Shown here: positions 8,364-17,658 of the stretch, one piece after another
How the letters are laid out: each line of letters starts with the position of its first letter
Position numbering within the stretch: position 1 is the stretch's first letter
Assembly: GCF_003515685.1 (NCBI RefSeq)
Contig: NZ_QWEG01000011.1
Location: forward strand, 124,001 to 188,000
Direction: 5' to 3'
From: Neobacillus notoginsengisoli
Lineage (GTDB): Bacteria; Bacillota; Bacilli; Bacillales; Cytobacillaceae
DNA length: 64,000 nucleotides
Notes under the pieces: generated by a model
What the model saw: the letters and a program-made list of their open reading frames with translations, nothing else
The model's database searches: none
Told to the model about the DNA's origin: nothing
Program-made: the position numbers and the translations under genes

Positions 8364-10778
8364 CTACATGAGCAGGTAGGGGTTGAGGTCGACTGAGACT
8401 TGGAGGCCTCCGGAACCATCTTCTTTTTGGTAGCGATCAAGCACTTGCTTCAAATTTTCCCCTAGGGCCGGTTCCCGCTTATATTTCACGAGGCATTGGT
8501 AGCGGTAGCGGTCGTTAATTCGGGGAATTGGAGAAGCGACCGGCCCAAGTACGACCGCTTCCTCTGATACCCTTGCCCTCAAAAATGCAGTAATCTGCTC
8601 TGTGACTGATACTGCCTTCATCAGCTCGCCGTGGCTGACGGTCACCATGGCCAGGTAAAAGAAAGGCGGGTATTTATGGACTTTTCTATTCATCATTTCC
8701 CTCTGATAAAAAAGGTCATAGTTTTGGCTGCCAGCGAGCTCAATGCTGTAATGTTCAGGCGTGTACGTTTGAATGACGACTTCTCCCAGAAGTTCGTGGC
8801 GCCCTGCCCTCCCGCTTACCTGTGTCAGAAGTTGGAACGTTTTTTCCGAAGACCGGAAATCAGGAAGGTGAAGCATCGTGTCGGCGGACAAGACACCTAC
8901 TAGTGTGATATTCGGAAAATCGAGACCCTTGGCAATCATTTGCGTTCCGAGCAGGATGTCTGCCCTTCCCTCGGAAAATTCTTTTAAAAGCCTTTCATGG
9001 GATCCTTTTCTCCCGGTCGTATCCATGTCCATCCTTACCACTCTAGCATGAGGGAGGAGCTTGCCTAGTTCTTCTTCAACCTTTTGGGTGCCGGTGCCGA
9101 AGTAGCGGATATGCTCACTCAAGCATTCCGGGCACTGCAGCGGCACTCGGCTTTCATAGCCGCAGTAATGGCATTTCATCTGCTCATTTCTTCTGTGGTA
9201 CGTTAACGATATATCGCAATGCGGGCAGCCCATGACATAACCGCAATCCCGGCACATGACGAATGAAGAGTGGCCGCGTTTATTAAGGAAAAGAACAATC
9301 TGCTCCTTTTTTTCAAGCCTGTCCTCCATTTTCTCAAAAAGTTTACGAGAAAACATCGACCGGTTACCTGAGCGCAACTCTTCCCTCATATCGACAATCT
9401 CGACTTCCGGCATTGGCTGGTTATTCATTCGATCCGGAAGCTTCAGTAGAGAATAAACCCCTTTTTGCGCCCTTGCAAACGATTCAAGGGAAGGAGTTGC
9501 ACTGCCCAAAATAACCGGGCATTTGTGCTTTCGTCCCCTTTCAATTGCCACATCCCTTGCATGGTAACGCGGCATTTCTTCCTGCTTATAGCTCGTTTCA
9601 TGCTCTTCATCAATAATGATGATTCCGAGATTTTCAAATGGGGCAAAAATGGCGGATCGCGCCCCGACAGCGACTTTTACTTCGCGACGCTGGATTTTTC
9701 TCCATTCATCGTATTTCTCACCTGCCGAAAGTCCGCTGTGCAGGACAGCAACCTTGGCGCCAAACCGCCCTTTAAAACGCTCGACCATTTGCGGGGTTAA
9801 GGAAATTTCAGGAACGAGGACAATTGCTTCCTTCCCTTCTTCGATAACTTCCTGAATCGATTGCAAATATATTTCTGTTTTCCCACTGCCTGTCACTCCA
9901 TAGAGCAAAAACACCTCGTGGCGGTTCTCCTCTATAGATGATAGGATTGGTGCAATAGCCGTATGCTGGTCAAAAGTCAGCTTAAGCGGTTCAGTTTTCG
10001 GAAATTCCCGATCTTCGTATGGGTCCCTGTAAACTTCAAGCTCTTTCTCGCCAAGCAGCCCTTTGTCTACAAGACCTTTAATTGCAGAAGGGGAAAAGCC
10101 TGAGTCCCCCACAAGCTTTCGCGCCTCAGCGGGGTCTGGGTGTTCAATGAAGTATTCCAAAAGGTCCTTTTGCCTGGCGGCTCTTGGGGATATTTCCTCC
10201 AAAGCTAATCTTAATTCATCTTGTGAAAGGAGCGGGAAGACAAATTTTATTTGCTTTTTGCCCAGCCTTTCACGCACTTCATAAAGGACCTCTACATTTC
10301 CCGCAGCAGCTTCCTTCTGAAGGACGGGAACAAGCCCTCCTTTTACAGCATCCTCCCAGCCGATGGACTGGCCGCCTTCAAAATAATGGTGAATTCCTTC
10401 AGGCAGTTCCTCGATGCTCACTCCTTGGGCGAGCTTTACCTTTTTATTGTATTTTGCTTTCAGAGCCGCAGGAAGCATGGCCTGAAAAGCAGATATTTTA
10501 AAACTGAGTGTATGGTCAGTAAGCCAATTTCCTAGTTCCAGCAGCTCTTTGTTCAAGACAGGCACCAGGTCCATTGGTTCATGGATTTCCCTGAGTTTAT
10601 TAAATTCTGAATGATCCTTTAAAGCGACTACAAACCCTTGCACCCTTCTCGGCCCAAATGGTACGACGACTCTCATCCCCGGAACAATCGTCCCTAGCCA
10701 CCCTTCAGGAATCCTGTAGTCGAAAGGTTTATCCGTTTGTTTTGCAGGCACATCGACGATGACACTGGCAATATTCAT
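8364..10778 (-). CDS. priA: Primosomal protein N', replication-restart helicase
   Basis: 3'-5' superfamily 2 helicase that reloads the replisome at collapsed forks. The 804-aa protein has an N-terminal 3'-DNA-binding domain (ASVIVDVPAKQTDKPFDY), Walker A GVTGSGKTE, DEEH Walker B, and a zinc-binding insert with repeated CxxC pairs (CRDCGYVMGCPHC ... CHYC ... CPEC). The helicase motif GLDFPNITLVGVLSAD and VSGRAGR follow. The ATG overlaps the coaBC stop (ATGA, 10775-10778), which implies co-translation with coaBC. Confidence 0.97.
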   Translation of the reverse strand: MNIASVIVDVPAKQTDKPFDYRIPEGWLGTIVPGMRVVVPFGPRRVQGFVVALKDHSEFNKLREIHEPMDLVPVLNKELLELGNWLTDHTLSFKISAFQAMLPAALKAKYNKKVKLAQGVSIEELPEGIHHYFEGGQSIGWEDAVKGGLVPVLQKEAAAGNVEVLYEVRERLGKKQIKFVFPLLSQDELRLALEEISPRAARQKDLLEYFIEHPDPAEARKLVGDSGFSPSAIKGLVDKGLLGEKELEVYRDPYEDREFPKTEPLKLTFDQHTAIAPILSSIEENRHEVFLLYGVTGSGKTEIYLQSIQEVIEEGKEAIVLVPEISLTPQMVERFKGRFGAKVAVLHSGLSAGEKYDEWRKIQRREVKVAVGARSAIFAPFENLGIIIIDEEHETSYKQEEMPRYHARDVAIERGRKHKCPVILGSATPSLESFARAQKGVYSLLKLPDRMNNQPMPEVEIVDMREELRSGNRSMFSRKLFEKMEDRLEKKEQIVLFLNKRGHSSFVMCRDCGYVMGCPHCDISLTYHRRNEQMKCHYCGYESRVPLQCPECLSEHIRYFGTGTQKVEEELGKLLPHARVVRMDMDTTGRKGSHERLLKEFSEGRADILLGTQMIAKGLDFPNITLVGVLSADTMLHLPDFRSSEKTFQLLTQVSGRAGRHELLGEVVIQTYTPEHYSIELAGSQNYDLFYQREMMNRKVHKYPPFFYLAMVTVSHGELMKAVSVTEQITAFLRARVSEEAVVLGPVASPIPRINDRYRYQCLVKYKREPALGENLKQVLDRYQKEDGSGGLQVSVDLNPYLLM

Positions 10779-11983
10779 TTACCGGCCTCCTCTGCCAGAA
10801 TAAAAGCTTCACGCAAGATCCTTTTTGCGACCTCGTGTTTTGACATAATCGGAAGACTTTCACCAGAGCCGTCACGTCTAAACAGTGTCACAATGTTCGT
10901 CTCGCTTCCGAAACCGGCTCCCTTGGTTTTTACGTTATTGGCCACAATTAAATCCACATTCTTTTCCAATAGCTTTTTCCTTGCATATTCCTCAAGATTA
11001 TTTGTTTCCGCTGCGAACCCTATTAGCACCTGATGTGTTTTAAGTGTCCCAAGCTCTTTGAGGATATCTTTCGTTCTTTCGAGCTCGATTGTTTCGTCAC
11101 CCGGCTTCTTTTTCACTTTATACTCATATGAGGTTTTCGGGCGGTAATCAGAGACAGCTGCTGATTTTATCACAATATCGGCTTTATCAAAATTGGAAAG
11201 GATTGCATGGTACATTTCTTCGGCACTTTCGACATCAATGACCATCGCTCCGTTGGGCGGCTGAATGGTTACAGGTCCGGAAACAAGAATGACGTTGGCC
11301 CCTTTTTTTACGGCTTCTTCCGCAATTGCATAGCCCATTTTCCCGCTTGAATCATTAGAAATAAAGCGTACTGGGTCGATTCTCTCCCTTGTCGGTCCCG
11401 CGGTGACAAGAATGGTTTTTCCCTTTAAGTCCCCTTTTCCACCCTGAAAAAAACGGTCTGCCAATTCTGCGATTTTTTCAGGTTCTTCAAGCCGCCCCTT
11501 ACCCACATACCCGCAGGCCAGGTACCCTTCAGCCGGCTCAATAAACCGATATCCGAACTCGTAAAGTGTTTCGATATTCCGCTTTATTGCCGGGTGGTTG
11601 TACATATGGACATTCATTGCCGGAGCAATCCACACTGGAGCGGTTGAAGCTAACATTGTAGTCGTAACCATATTATCAGCAATTCCGGCAGCAAGTTTGC
11701 TAATCGTATTGGCCGTTGCAGGAGCGCAAATAATCAGATCTGGCCAGTCAGCCAAATCGATATGGGCAATCGCGCCGGGTATCTTTTCCTCAAATGTATC
11801 GGTATATACGTCATTCCTGGACAATGCTTGGAAAGTTAACGGCGCAACAAATTTGGCAGCCGATTCGCTCATGATGACTTTCACTTGAGCGCCAGCCTGA
11901 ACGAGCTTGCTTGTAAGAGCTGCTGCTTTATAAACGGCAATTCCACCTGTCACACATAACAGGATTTTTTTATTATTAAGCAT
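10775..11983 (-). CDS. coaBC: Bifunctional phosphopantothenoylcysteine decarboxylase / phosphopantothenate-cysteine ligase
   Basis: Two consecutive steps of coenzyme A synthesis. The 402-aa protein has an N-terminal flavoprotein (CoaC) domain with GGIAVYKAA and the substrate motif PAMNVHMYNHP, then a CoaB synthetase domain with TAGPTRERIDPVRFISN and GFAAET. I start at the second ATG (11981-11983), where GGTGG sits 8 bases upstream and the family consensus MLNxKxILL begins. A longer in-frame start exists 12 bases upstream. It lies downstream of the rpoZ terminator and an intergenic repeat. Confidence 0.95.
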   Translation of the reverse strand: MLNNKKILLCVTGGIAVYKAAALTSKLVQAGAQVKVIMSESAAKFVAPLTFQALSRNDVYTDTFEEKIPGAIAHIDLADWPDLIICAPATANTISKLAAGIADNMVTTTMLASTAPVWIAPAMNVHMYNHPAIKRNIETLYEFGYRFIEPAEGYLACGYVGKGRLEEPEKIAELADRFFQGGKGDLKGKTILVTAGPTRERIDPVRFISNDSSGKMGYAIAEEAVKKGANVILVSGPVTIQPPNGAMVIDVESAEEMYHAILSNFDKADIVIKSAAVSDYRPKTSYEYKVKKKPGDETIELERTKDILKELGTLKTHQVLIGFAAETNNLEEYARKKLLEKNVDLIVANNVKTKGAGFGSETNIVTLFRRDGSGESLPIMSKHEVAKRILREAFILAEEAGK

Positions 11984-12069
11984 TTTTGCATCCACCGCCT
12001 TGTTTGGTTCACAATTCCTGTCTCCATTATGAAGGAATAGAGGTAATTTTTCACGTTTTGCCTCTTTAA

Positions 12070-12102
12070 AAACACAAGCGCCGGCAATGGGCGCTTGTGT
12101 TT
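12070..12102 (-). terminator. Strong hairpin upstream of coaBC
   Basis: Stem of 13 bp (AAACACAAGCGCC paired with GGCGCTTGTGTTT) and a 7-base loop, followed on the minus strand by a T run (TTTTT). It reads as an intrinsic terminator for transcripts arriving from the repeat or from rpoZ. Confidence 0.7.
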
Positions 12103-12164
12103 GTTCTTATTGTTTTCCGCTTTTGGCACATGCTTCTTTTAAAAGCGGTGTTAACCAAGTCTGT

Positions 12165-12297
12165 TGATTTCTGCTCCAGGCGCTTCGCTTTCCGCGGGCG
12201 GTCTGGGAGTCTCCTCGGCGCAAGCGCCTGTGGGGTCTCCCACTGACCTTTTCTCCCGCAGGAGTCTACGCGCCCTCCGCTCCAATCAACACTACAA
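12165..12297. repeat. Dispersed GC-rich intergenic repeat, copy 1
   Basis: The block begins CTCCAGGCGCTTCGCTTTCC, continues through CTCCTCGGCGC and GCGCCTG (internal palindrome), and ends GGAGTCTACGCGCCCTCCG then CTCCAATCAAC. The same ordered blocks recur at 17418-17545 (inverted) and 35945-36195, with a fragment at 63570-63605. It fills the 474-bp gap between rpoZ and coaBC and lies between two terminators. It contains no convincing gene. Confidence 0.8.
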
Positions 12298-12342
12298 AAA
12301 CTCGTCACTTGCACTTAAACACAGACTTTTTTTAAAAAGAAA

Positions 12343-12375
12343 GAGGCTGACGGGCAGTTGCCCACATCCAGCCTC
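12343..12375 (-). terminator. rpoZ intrinsic terminator
   Basis: On the minus strand GAGGCTG pairs with CAGCCTC and an inner GGGCAACTGCCC palindrome is stacked within; T-rich TTTCTTTTT follows. It lies 80 bases after the rpoZ stop and should end the remA-gmk-rpoZ transcript. Confidence 0.75.
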
Positions 12376-12457
12376 TCCCGGTTGTTATCAAGCGTGATTT
12401 TTACTAGCTAAATAAGCAAAAAAAATGAAAAGCCGACAGATTCAGTCGATGTTTTGG

Positions 12458-12655
12458 CTATTTACTAATACGGTAGGTTAATTCCTCGGTTTCAATTTCC
12501 TCGAGTGCCTTGCCGACAAATTTATGGGATACATATTTCTCAAGGCGCATGTCCTCGTGTTGCTGCATAAAGCGTGCGCGTTTTGCAGCGACAGATACCA
12601 GCGAATATTTTGAATCAATTTTATTCAGTAGTGAATCTATTGATGGATATAGCAA
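12458..12655 (-). CDS. rpoZ: RNA polymerase omega subunit
   Basis: Small subunit that supports assembly of beta-prime into RNA polymerase. The 65-aa product has the omega signature [13 protein letters not shown] near the N-terminus and a short C-terminal tail, close to the 67 aa of B. subtilis. The start is TTG (12653-12655) preceded by GGAGG at 9 bases, one base after the gmk stop. The remA-gmk-rpoZ order matches B. subtilis. Confidence 0.95.
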   Translation of the reverse strand: MLYPSIDSLLNKIDSKYSLVSVAAKRARFMQQHEDMRLEKYVSHKFVGKALEEIETEELTYRISK

Positions 12656-12656
12656 T

Positions 12657-13271
<615 letters not shown>

Positions 13272-13281
13272 TTAGTATATC

Positions 13282-13545
13282 CTACCCTTCTTCCGAAATA
13301 TCTTCACGGTCCGAAAGCCTTCCTGCCACCGTTTCAGGCTGGACAGCCGATAAAATGACATGATCGCTATCCATTACGATGACAGCCCTCGTCCTTCTTC
13401 CATATGTCGCATCAATTAATGAGCCCCTGTCCCGGGCATCCTGAATAATTCTTTTGATCGGCGCGGACTCTGGGCTTACAATCGAAATGATCCGGTTTGC
13501 ACTTGCGATATTGCCAAATCCAATGTTTATCAATTTAATATGCAT
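13282..13545 (-). CDS. remA: Extracellular matrix regulator RemA (DUF370)
   Basis: DNA-binding activator of biofilm matrix and osmoprotection genes in B. subtilis, where it forms ring-shaped oligomers. The 87-aa product carries the family core [16 protein letters not shown] and [16 protein letters not shown], near the usual 89 aa. ATG at 13543-13545 has GGAG 9 bases upstream. It precedes gmk as in most Bacilli. Confidence 0.96.
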   Translation of the reverse strand: MHIKLINIGFGNIASANRIISIVSPESAPIKRIIQDARDRGSLIDATYGRRTRAVIVMDSDHVILSAVQPETVAGRLSDREDISEEG

Positions 13546-13605
13546 GCCAATTCTCCACTCGTCAAAAAGTTAGTTTCGACCCTCGGGCCGCTTTCTAAAC
13601 AATGC

Positions 13606-14484
13606 CTACTCAATGTTTTGGATCTGTTCTTTCAGTTTCTCAAGCAGGCTTTTCATATCAACAACCTTTTCTGAAATTCCGGCGTCATTTGCTTTGGAAC
13701 CAATCGTATTCACTTCCCTATTCATTTCCTGTACAAGAAAGTCAAGCTTTCGGCCAATCGGTTCGGCCTTTTCTATTATGGTTAGAAACTGTCTTATATG
13801 ACTTTTCAGCCTTGCCAGTTCTTCATTTATGTCTGATTTATCAGCAAAAATAGCTGATTCAGCCAAAAGCCTGGATTCATCAAGTTCCCCGCCAAGAAAA
13901 TCTGTCATTCTTTTTGCGAGCCTTGCTCTATAGTGCTCAACAACGGAAGGGGCATAGCCGGTCAATTCAAAGCCGATTTCCTTTATTTCAAGCAAATTTC
14001 CGATTAAATCCTTTTTGAGCTCGGCCCCCTCTGCCAATCGCATTTCCTTTACCATGGCGCCGGCCTCATCCAATGCTTCGAGGATCAGGGGCTCGAATTT
14101 ATCAAATCCGTTCTCATATTCCTCAATATGTATAAAGTCTTCACGTGTAAGAATTTGTTTAAACGCATCATCAGAATGGAATCCGTATTTTGGGCCTGCC
14201 TCAGAAACAAAACGATAAAAATCATCAATCAAGTTCCAGTCAACCTTTAGTTTTTTCGTGTGGGGACCGTCACCATCAATTGAGATATGCACTTCTGCAC
14301 GCCCTCTTTTTATATGGCGGCCTAGTGTTTTCTTCATCTTCTCTTCCATTCTAACCAAATAGCGCGGCATCCGGAAGCTAAATTCACAAAACCGGTGATT
14401 CACAGTCTTTATTTCAACATTTATGGAAAAGGTTTCGGCCTCTTTTTTGCTGTGTCCAAAACCAGTCATGCTTATAACCATCAT
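13606..14484 (-). CDS. yloC: YicC/YloC family endoribonuclease
   Basis: The YicC family has an N-terminal domain and a C-terminal DUF1732; E. coli YicC and B. subtilis YloC have been reported as endoribonucleases. The 292-aa protein begins with MTGFGHSKKE (family hallmark), has INVEIKTVNHRF, and ends with LDFLVQEMNREVNTIGSKAN, the conserved C-terminal motif. The chosen ATG (14482-14484) has AAGGA 7 bases upstream; the next codon is also ATG. A terminator-like hairpin separates it from the upstream ATPase gene. Confidence 0.9.
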   Translation of the reverse strand: MMVISMTGFGHSKKEAETFSINVEIKTVNHRFCEFSFRMPRYLVRMEEKMKKTLGRHIKRGRAEVHISIDGDGPHTKKLKVDWNLIDDFYRFVSEAGPKYGFHSDDAFKQILTREDFIHIEEYENGFDKFEPLILEALDEAGAMVKEMRLAEGAELKKDLIGNLLEIKEIGFELTGYAPSVVEHYRARLAKRMTDFLGGELDESRLLAESAIFADKSDINEELARLKSHIRQFLTIIEKAEPIGRKLDFLVQEMNREVNTIGSKANDAGISEKVVDMKSLLEKLKEQIQNIE

Positions 14485-14511
14485 CAGCACATCCTTCCGG
14501 TTCCATAAAGA

Positions 14512-14541
14512 AAAGGTAATAGAGACTTCTCTACTACCTTT
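14512..14541 (-). terminator. Terminator after the P-type ATPase
   Basis: AAAGGTAGTAGAGA pairs with TCTCTATTACCTTT (one G-T wobble) and TTTTC follows on the minus strand. It lies between the ATPase stop (14558) and yloC and would end the ATPase transcript. Confidence 0.65.
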
Positions 14542-14557
14542 GTGATTATATCATACC

Positions 14558-17239
14558 TTATTTTGTTTTTCTTGCCAAAAATGTTCCCGCCAATAAAAAA
14601 GTTGGAATTGCGGATAACCCTACGATTAACATCCAGTCCCTCGCCTTGATCGGCAGCGTGTGGAAAACAGGCTGCAGAGGTGGATAGTAGATAACTGCAA
14701 CCATCAGAGCAGCGGATGAAACGACTGCCCAGACAAGGTATTGGTTCCCAAAGGGATTTCTGGAAAGAACAGATATTTCACTTCTGCAGTCGAAAACATG
14801 AATTAACTGAGCGAGGACAAGTGTCGCAAATGCGACTGTCCGGGCATAATGTAGCTCTTGGGGATGCCGGTAATAAATAGCCAAGAAGGCTGCAAGGGTA
14901 ACGATGCCAATTAAGAATCCCCGGGAAATGACCTTCCAGCCAAGCCCACGGGCGAACACCCCTTCTTTCGGGCTCCTTGGTTTGCGCCTCATGACGTTTT
15001 CTTCCGGCTTATCAAGGCCCAGCGCCATAGCCGGCAGGCCATCTGTCACAAGGTTAACCCATAAAATCTGGATAGGGACGAGCGGAAGGGGAAGTCCGAG
15101 AATCATTGCAAACAGCATAACAAGAATTTCACCAACATTTGAAGCTAGCAAATAACGAACAAACTTTCTGATATTCTCGTAAATATTCCTGCCTTCCTTT
15201 ATGGCTGATTTAATTGTCGCAAAATTATCATCCAGAAGGACGAGAGCGGACGCTTCCTTTGCAACATCGGTGCCGGCAATTCCCATCGCTACGCCAATAT
15301 CAGCCGCCTTTATGGCAGGTGCATCATTCACTCCGTCACCCGTCATCGCCACAACATGCCCCCGGTTTTGATAGGCTTTTACAATCTTCAATTTATGTTC
15401 GGGAGAAACTCTGGCAAAGACCGAGACCCCCTCCACCACTTTCTCCAGTTCCTCAACAGAAAGTCCGGACAGTTTATTTCCGTCCATAACCGTACTGTTT
15501 TTTTCAAGGATGCCAAGCTGCTTGGCAATCGCCTTAGCTGTTGCAACATGATCCCCGGTTATCATCACCGTTTTTATTCCAGCTTCACGGCATTCTCTGA
15601 CGGCATCTTTTACTTCAGGGCGAGGCGGATCAATCATGCCTTGAATGCCAATGAAGATCAAATCCTTTTCCGCTTCCCTTTCAGTCAAAATCAGGGAGCC
15701 TGAAGAAATTGGTTTATAAGCGACTGCAATCGTCCTGAGAGCCTTTCCAGCCAGGTTATCCACAGCTTTTAAAGCTTCCGCTTTTGCCTCTCCCTTCATC
15801 GCCTGGACTTTCCCGTTAACAAGGATCGTGCTGCTTACCCCGATTAAAACATCAGGTGCGCCTTTTGTGACAATAAATTGTTTTCCGTGCTTGTCCCTAA
15901 TGGCCACACTCATCATTTTCCGGGTGGAATCAAATGGGAATTCGTTGATAATTTCATATTCTTCAAGCAGTTTTTTTCTGTCATAGCCTGCTTTCATTGC
16001 ACTGACAAGAAGCGCTCCCTCTGTTGGGTCTCCATCCAGCACCAGTTCCCTGTCCTTTGAAACAAGCTCAGAATGGTTGCAGAGCATACCGAACATCAGC
16101 ATTTGCTGTAGCGCTTTTTCTTTACGTAAATTGATGGGCTCCCGGCTATCGGCATAAAAATTTCCTTTTGGCTGATAGCCTGTTCCATCTACTGTCCACG
16201 TTTTCCCCCCGCTCCAAAGATGAGTCACAGTCATTTTATTTTGCGTCATCGTACCGGTTTTATCGGAACAAATGACGGAAGCACAGCCAAGGGTTTCAAC
16301 GGCTGGAAGCTTTCTGACGATTGCATTATTTTTAATCATTTTCTGGACGCCAAGTGACAGAGCAACTGTTACAATGGCAGGAAGACCTTCAGGAATGGCA
16401 GCAACGGCCAGTGACACCCCGGCTAGGACCATCTCATATAGCCCATGACCCTGAAGCAATCCTATGATAACGACCAGTAAGGTTAACATGAGGGCAACTG
16501 TAATAAGAATTTTACCAAGCTGGGCAAGTCTCCGCTGCAACGGAGTTTCTGCCGCTTCGGCATTTTGAAGCAAGTCGGCAATTTGTCCCATTGCCGTTTT
16601 CATACCGGTTGCTACAACAGTACCTGTCCCGCTTCCCCTTGTCACCATCGTTCCCATAAATGCGAGATTTTCCATATCTCCCAATCCAGGACTTTCTGCG
16701 ACGAGAACGTCCGCATCCTTTGAAACAGGAACTGACTCTCCGGTAAGGGCTGATTCCTCAATCTCAAGGCTGTTCGATTCGATTATGCGAATATCCGCCC
16801 CGATTCGATCTCCGCTTGAAAATTTAACTACATCGCCTGGTACGGCCTCTTTTGAGGGAATCTTCATCCATTTCGCTTCACGGAGCACAATAATCTGGGG
16901 GGCAGATAATTCCTTTAAAGCCTGGAGAGACTTTTCGGCCTTTCTTTCCTGAAAAAAGCCAAGGCACCCATTTAAAATGACAATGGCAATAATGGCAATG
17001 GCATCAATATACTCACCTAGCAGGCCTGATACGAGTGTTGCTGCAAGCAGGACTAGAACCATGAAATCCTTAAACTGGCTCAGAAATAGAAGCAATGCAG
17101 ATTGCTTTTCCCCTTCAGCCAACTCATTATAGCCATGGATGCTGATTCTCCTGGCCGACTCTTCCATTGTTAATCCAGACGAAAAATCAGTATTCAGTGC
17201 CTTTTCAACTTGTTTTACATTCATTTCGTGGAATTTCAT
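14558..17239 (-). CDS. yloB: Calcium-type (P2A) cation-transporting P-ATPase, YloB-like
   Basis: SERCA-like ATPase that exports divalent cations, probably Ca2+; B. subtilis YloB is made during sporulation. At 893 aa it is full length. The actuator motif TGES is at 166-169, PEGLP in M4 near 283, the phosphorylation site DKTGT at Asp326, and the hinge GDGVNDAPA lies in the P domain. Ten hydrophobic segments fit the usual topology (M1-M4, then M5-M10 after the P domain). The cation is inferred from family resemblance. It is divergently arranged with rqcH across a 419-bp gap. Confidence 0.93.
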   Translation of the reverse strand: MKFHEMNVKQVEKALNTDFSSGLTMEESARRISIHGYNELAEGEKQSALLLFLSQFKDFMVLVLLAATLVSGLLGEYIDAIAIIAIVILNGCLGFFQERKAEKSLQALKELSAPQIIVLREAKWMKIPSKEAVPGDVVKFSSGDRIGADIRIIESNSLEIEESALTGESVPVSKDADVLVAESPGLGDMENLAFMGTMVTRGSGTGTVVATGMKTAMGQIADLLQNAEAAETPLQRRLAQLGKILITVALMLTLLVVIIGLLQGHGLYEMVLAGVSLAVAAIPEGLPAIVTVALSLGVQKMIKNNAIVRKLPAVETLGCASVICSDKTGTMTQNKMTVTHLWSGGKTWTVDGTGYQPKGNFYADSREPINLRKEKALQQMLMFGMLCNHSELVSKDRELVLDGDPTEGALLVSAMKAGYDRKKLLEEYEIINEFPFDSTRKMMSVAIRDKHGKQFIVTKGAPDVLIGVSSTILVNGKVQAMKGEAKAEALKAVDNLAGKALRTIAVAYKPISSGSLILTEREAEKDLIFIGIQGMIDPPRPEVKDAVRECREAGIKTVMITGDHVATAKAIAKQLGILEKNSTVMDGNKLSGLSVEELEKVVEGVSVFARVSPEHKLKIVKAYQNRGHVVAMTGDGVNDAPAIKAADIGVAMGIAGTDVAKEASALVLLDDNFATIKSAIKEGRNIYENIRKFVRYLLASNVGEILVMLFAMILGLPLPLVPIQILWVNLVTDGLPAMALGLDKPEENVMRRKPRSPKEGVFARGLGWKVISRGFLIGIVTLAAFLAIYYRHPQELHYARTVAFATLVLAQLIHVFDCRSEISVLSRNPFGNQYLVWAVVSSAALMVAVIYYPPLQPVFHTLPIKARDWMLIVGLSAIPTFLLAGTFLARKTK

Positions 17240-17417
17240 CCGGCCATTTCACTTCCCCCTTTAACTACCTCCAGATTCGCCTTTTAAAGCCGCAATCTTA
17301 GGCTCTCACGTAAGCTTATTCAGCCTCGTCCAAAAAAATGCTAAAATAGAGGTAATCGGCTGTTTTAACCGGGATTAAAAAACTACTAAAAAATAGATTG
17401 AACAAAATAATTATGCA

Positions 17418-17545
17418 TAGTTGATTGGAGCGGAAGGTGCGAAGACTCCGGCGGGATGTAGCGGCAAGGTGGAGAATCCCGCAGGCGCTAAAGCGCCGAG
17501 GAGGCTCCACTGACGCCCCGCGGAAAGCGAAGCGCCTCGTGACAG
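17418..17545. repeat. Dispersed GC-rich intergenic repeat, copy 2
   Basis: Inverted relative to copy 1. Read on the minus strand it has CGAGGCGCTTCGCTTTCCGC, CTCCTCGGCGC with GCGCCTG, TTGCCGCTACATCCCGCCG, then GGAGTCTTCGCACCTTCCG and CTCCAATCAAC. It occupies most of the 419-bp gap between the divergent yloB and rqcH genes. The rest of that gap is AT-rich and should hold both promoters, but I see no clear -35/-10 pair. Confidence 0.8.
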
Positions 17546-17658
17546 GCAAAAACCGCCTGTCCCTGCGATGATTATTCTCAGAAGCTTCCCTTTGTGGAGC
17601 GCAAATCAACAACAATGTTCAATAATTATCTAGTTATCTGGAGAAAGAGGTACTACTT

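Noticed and set aside
12066-12314. Open frames within the dispersed repeats (also 17316-17615 and 35860-36075)
   Set aside because: They translate palindromic repeat DNA, differ between copies and lack ribosome-binding sites.
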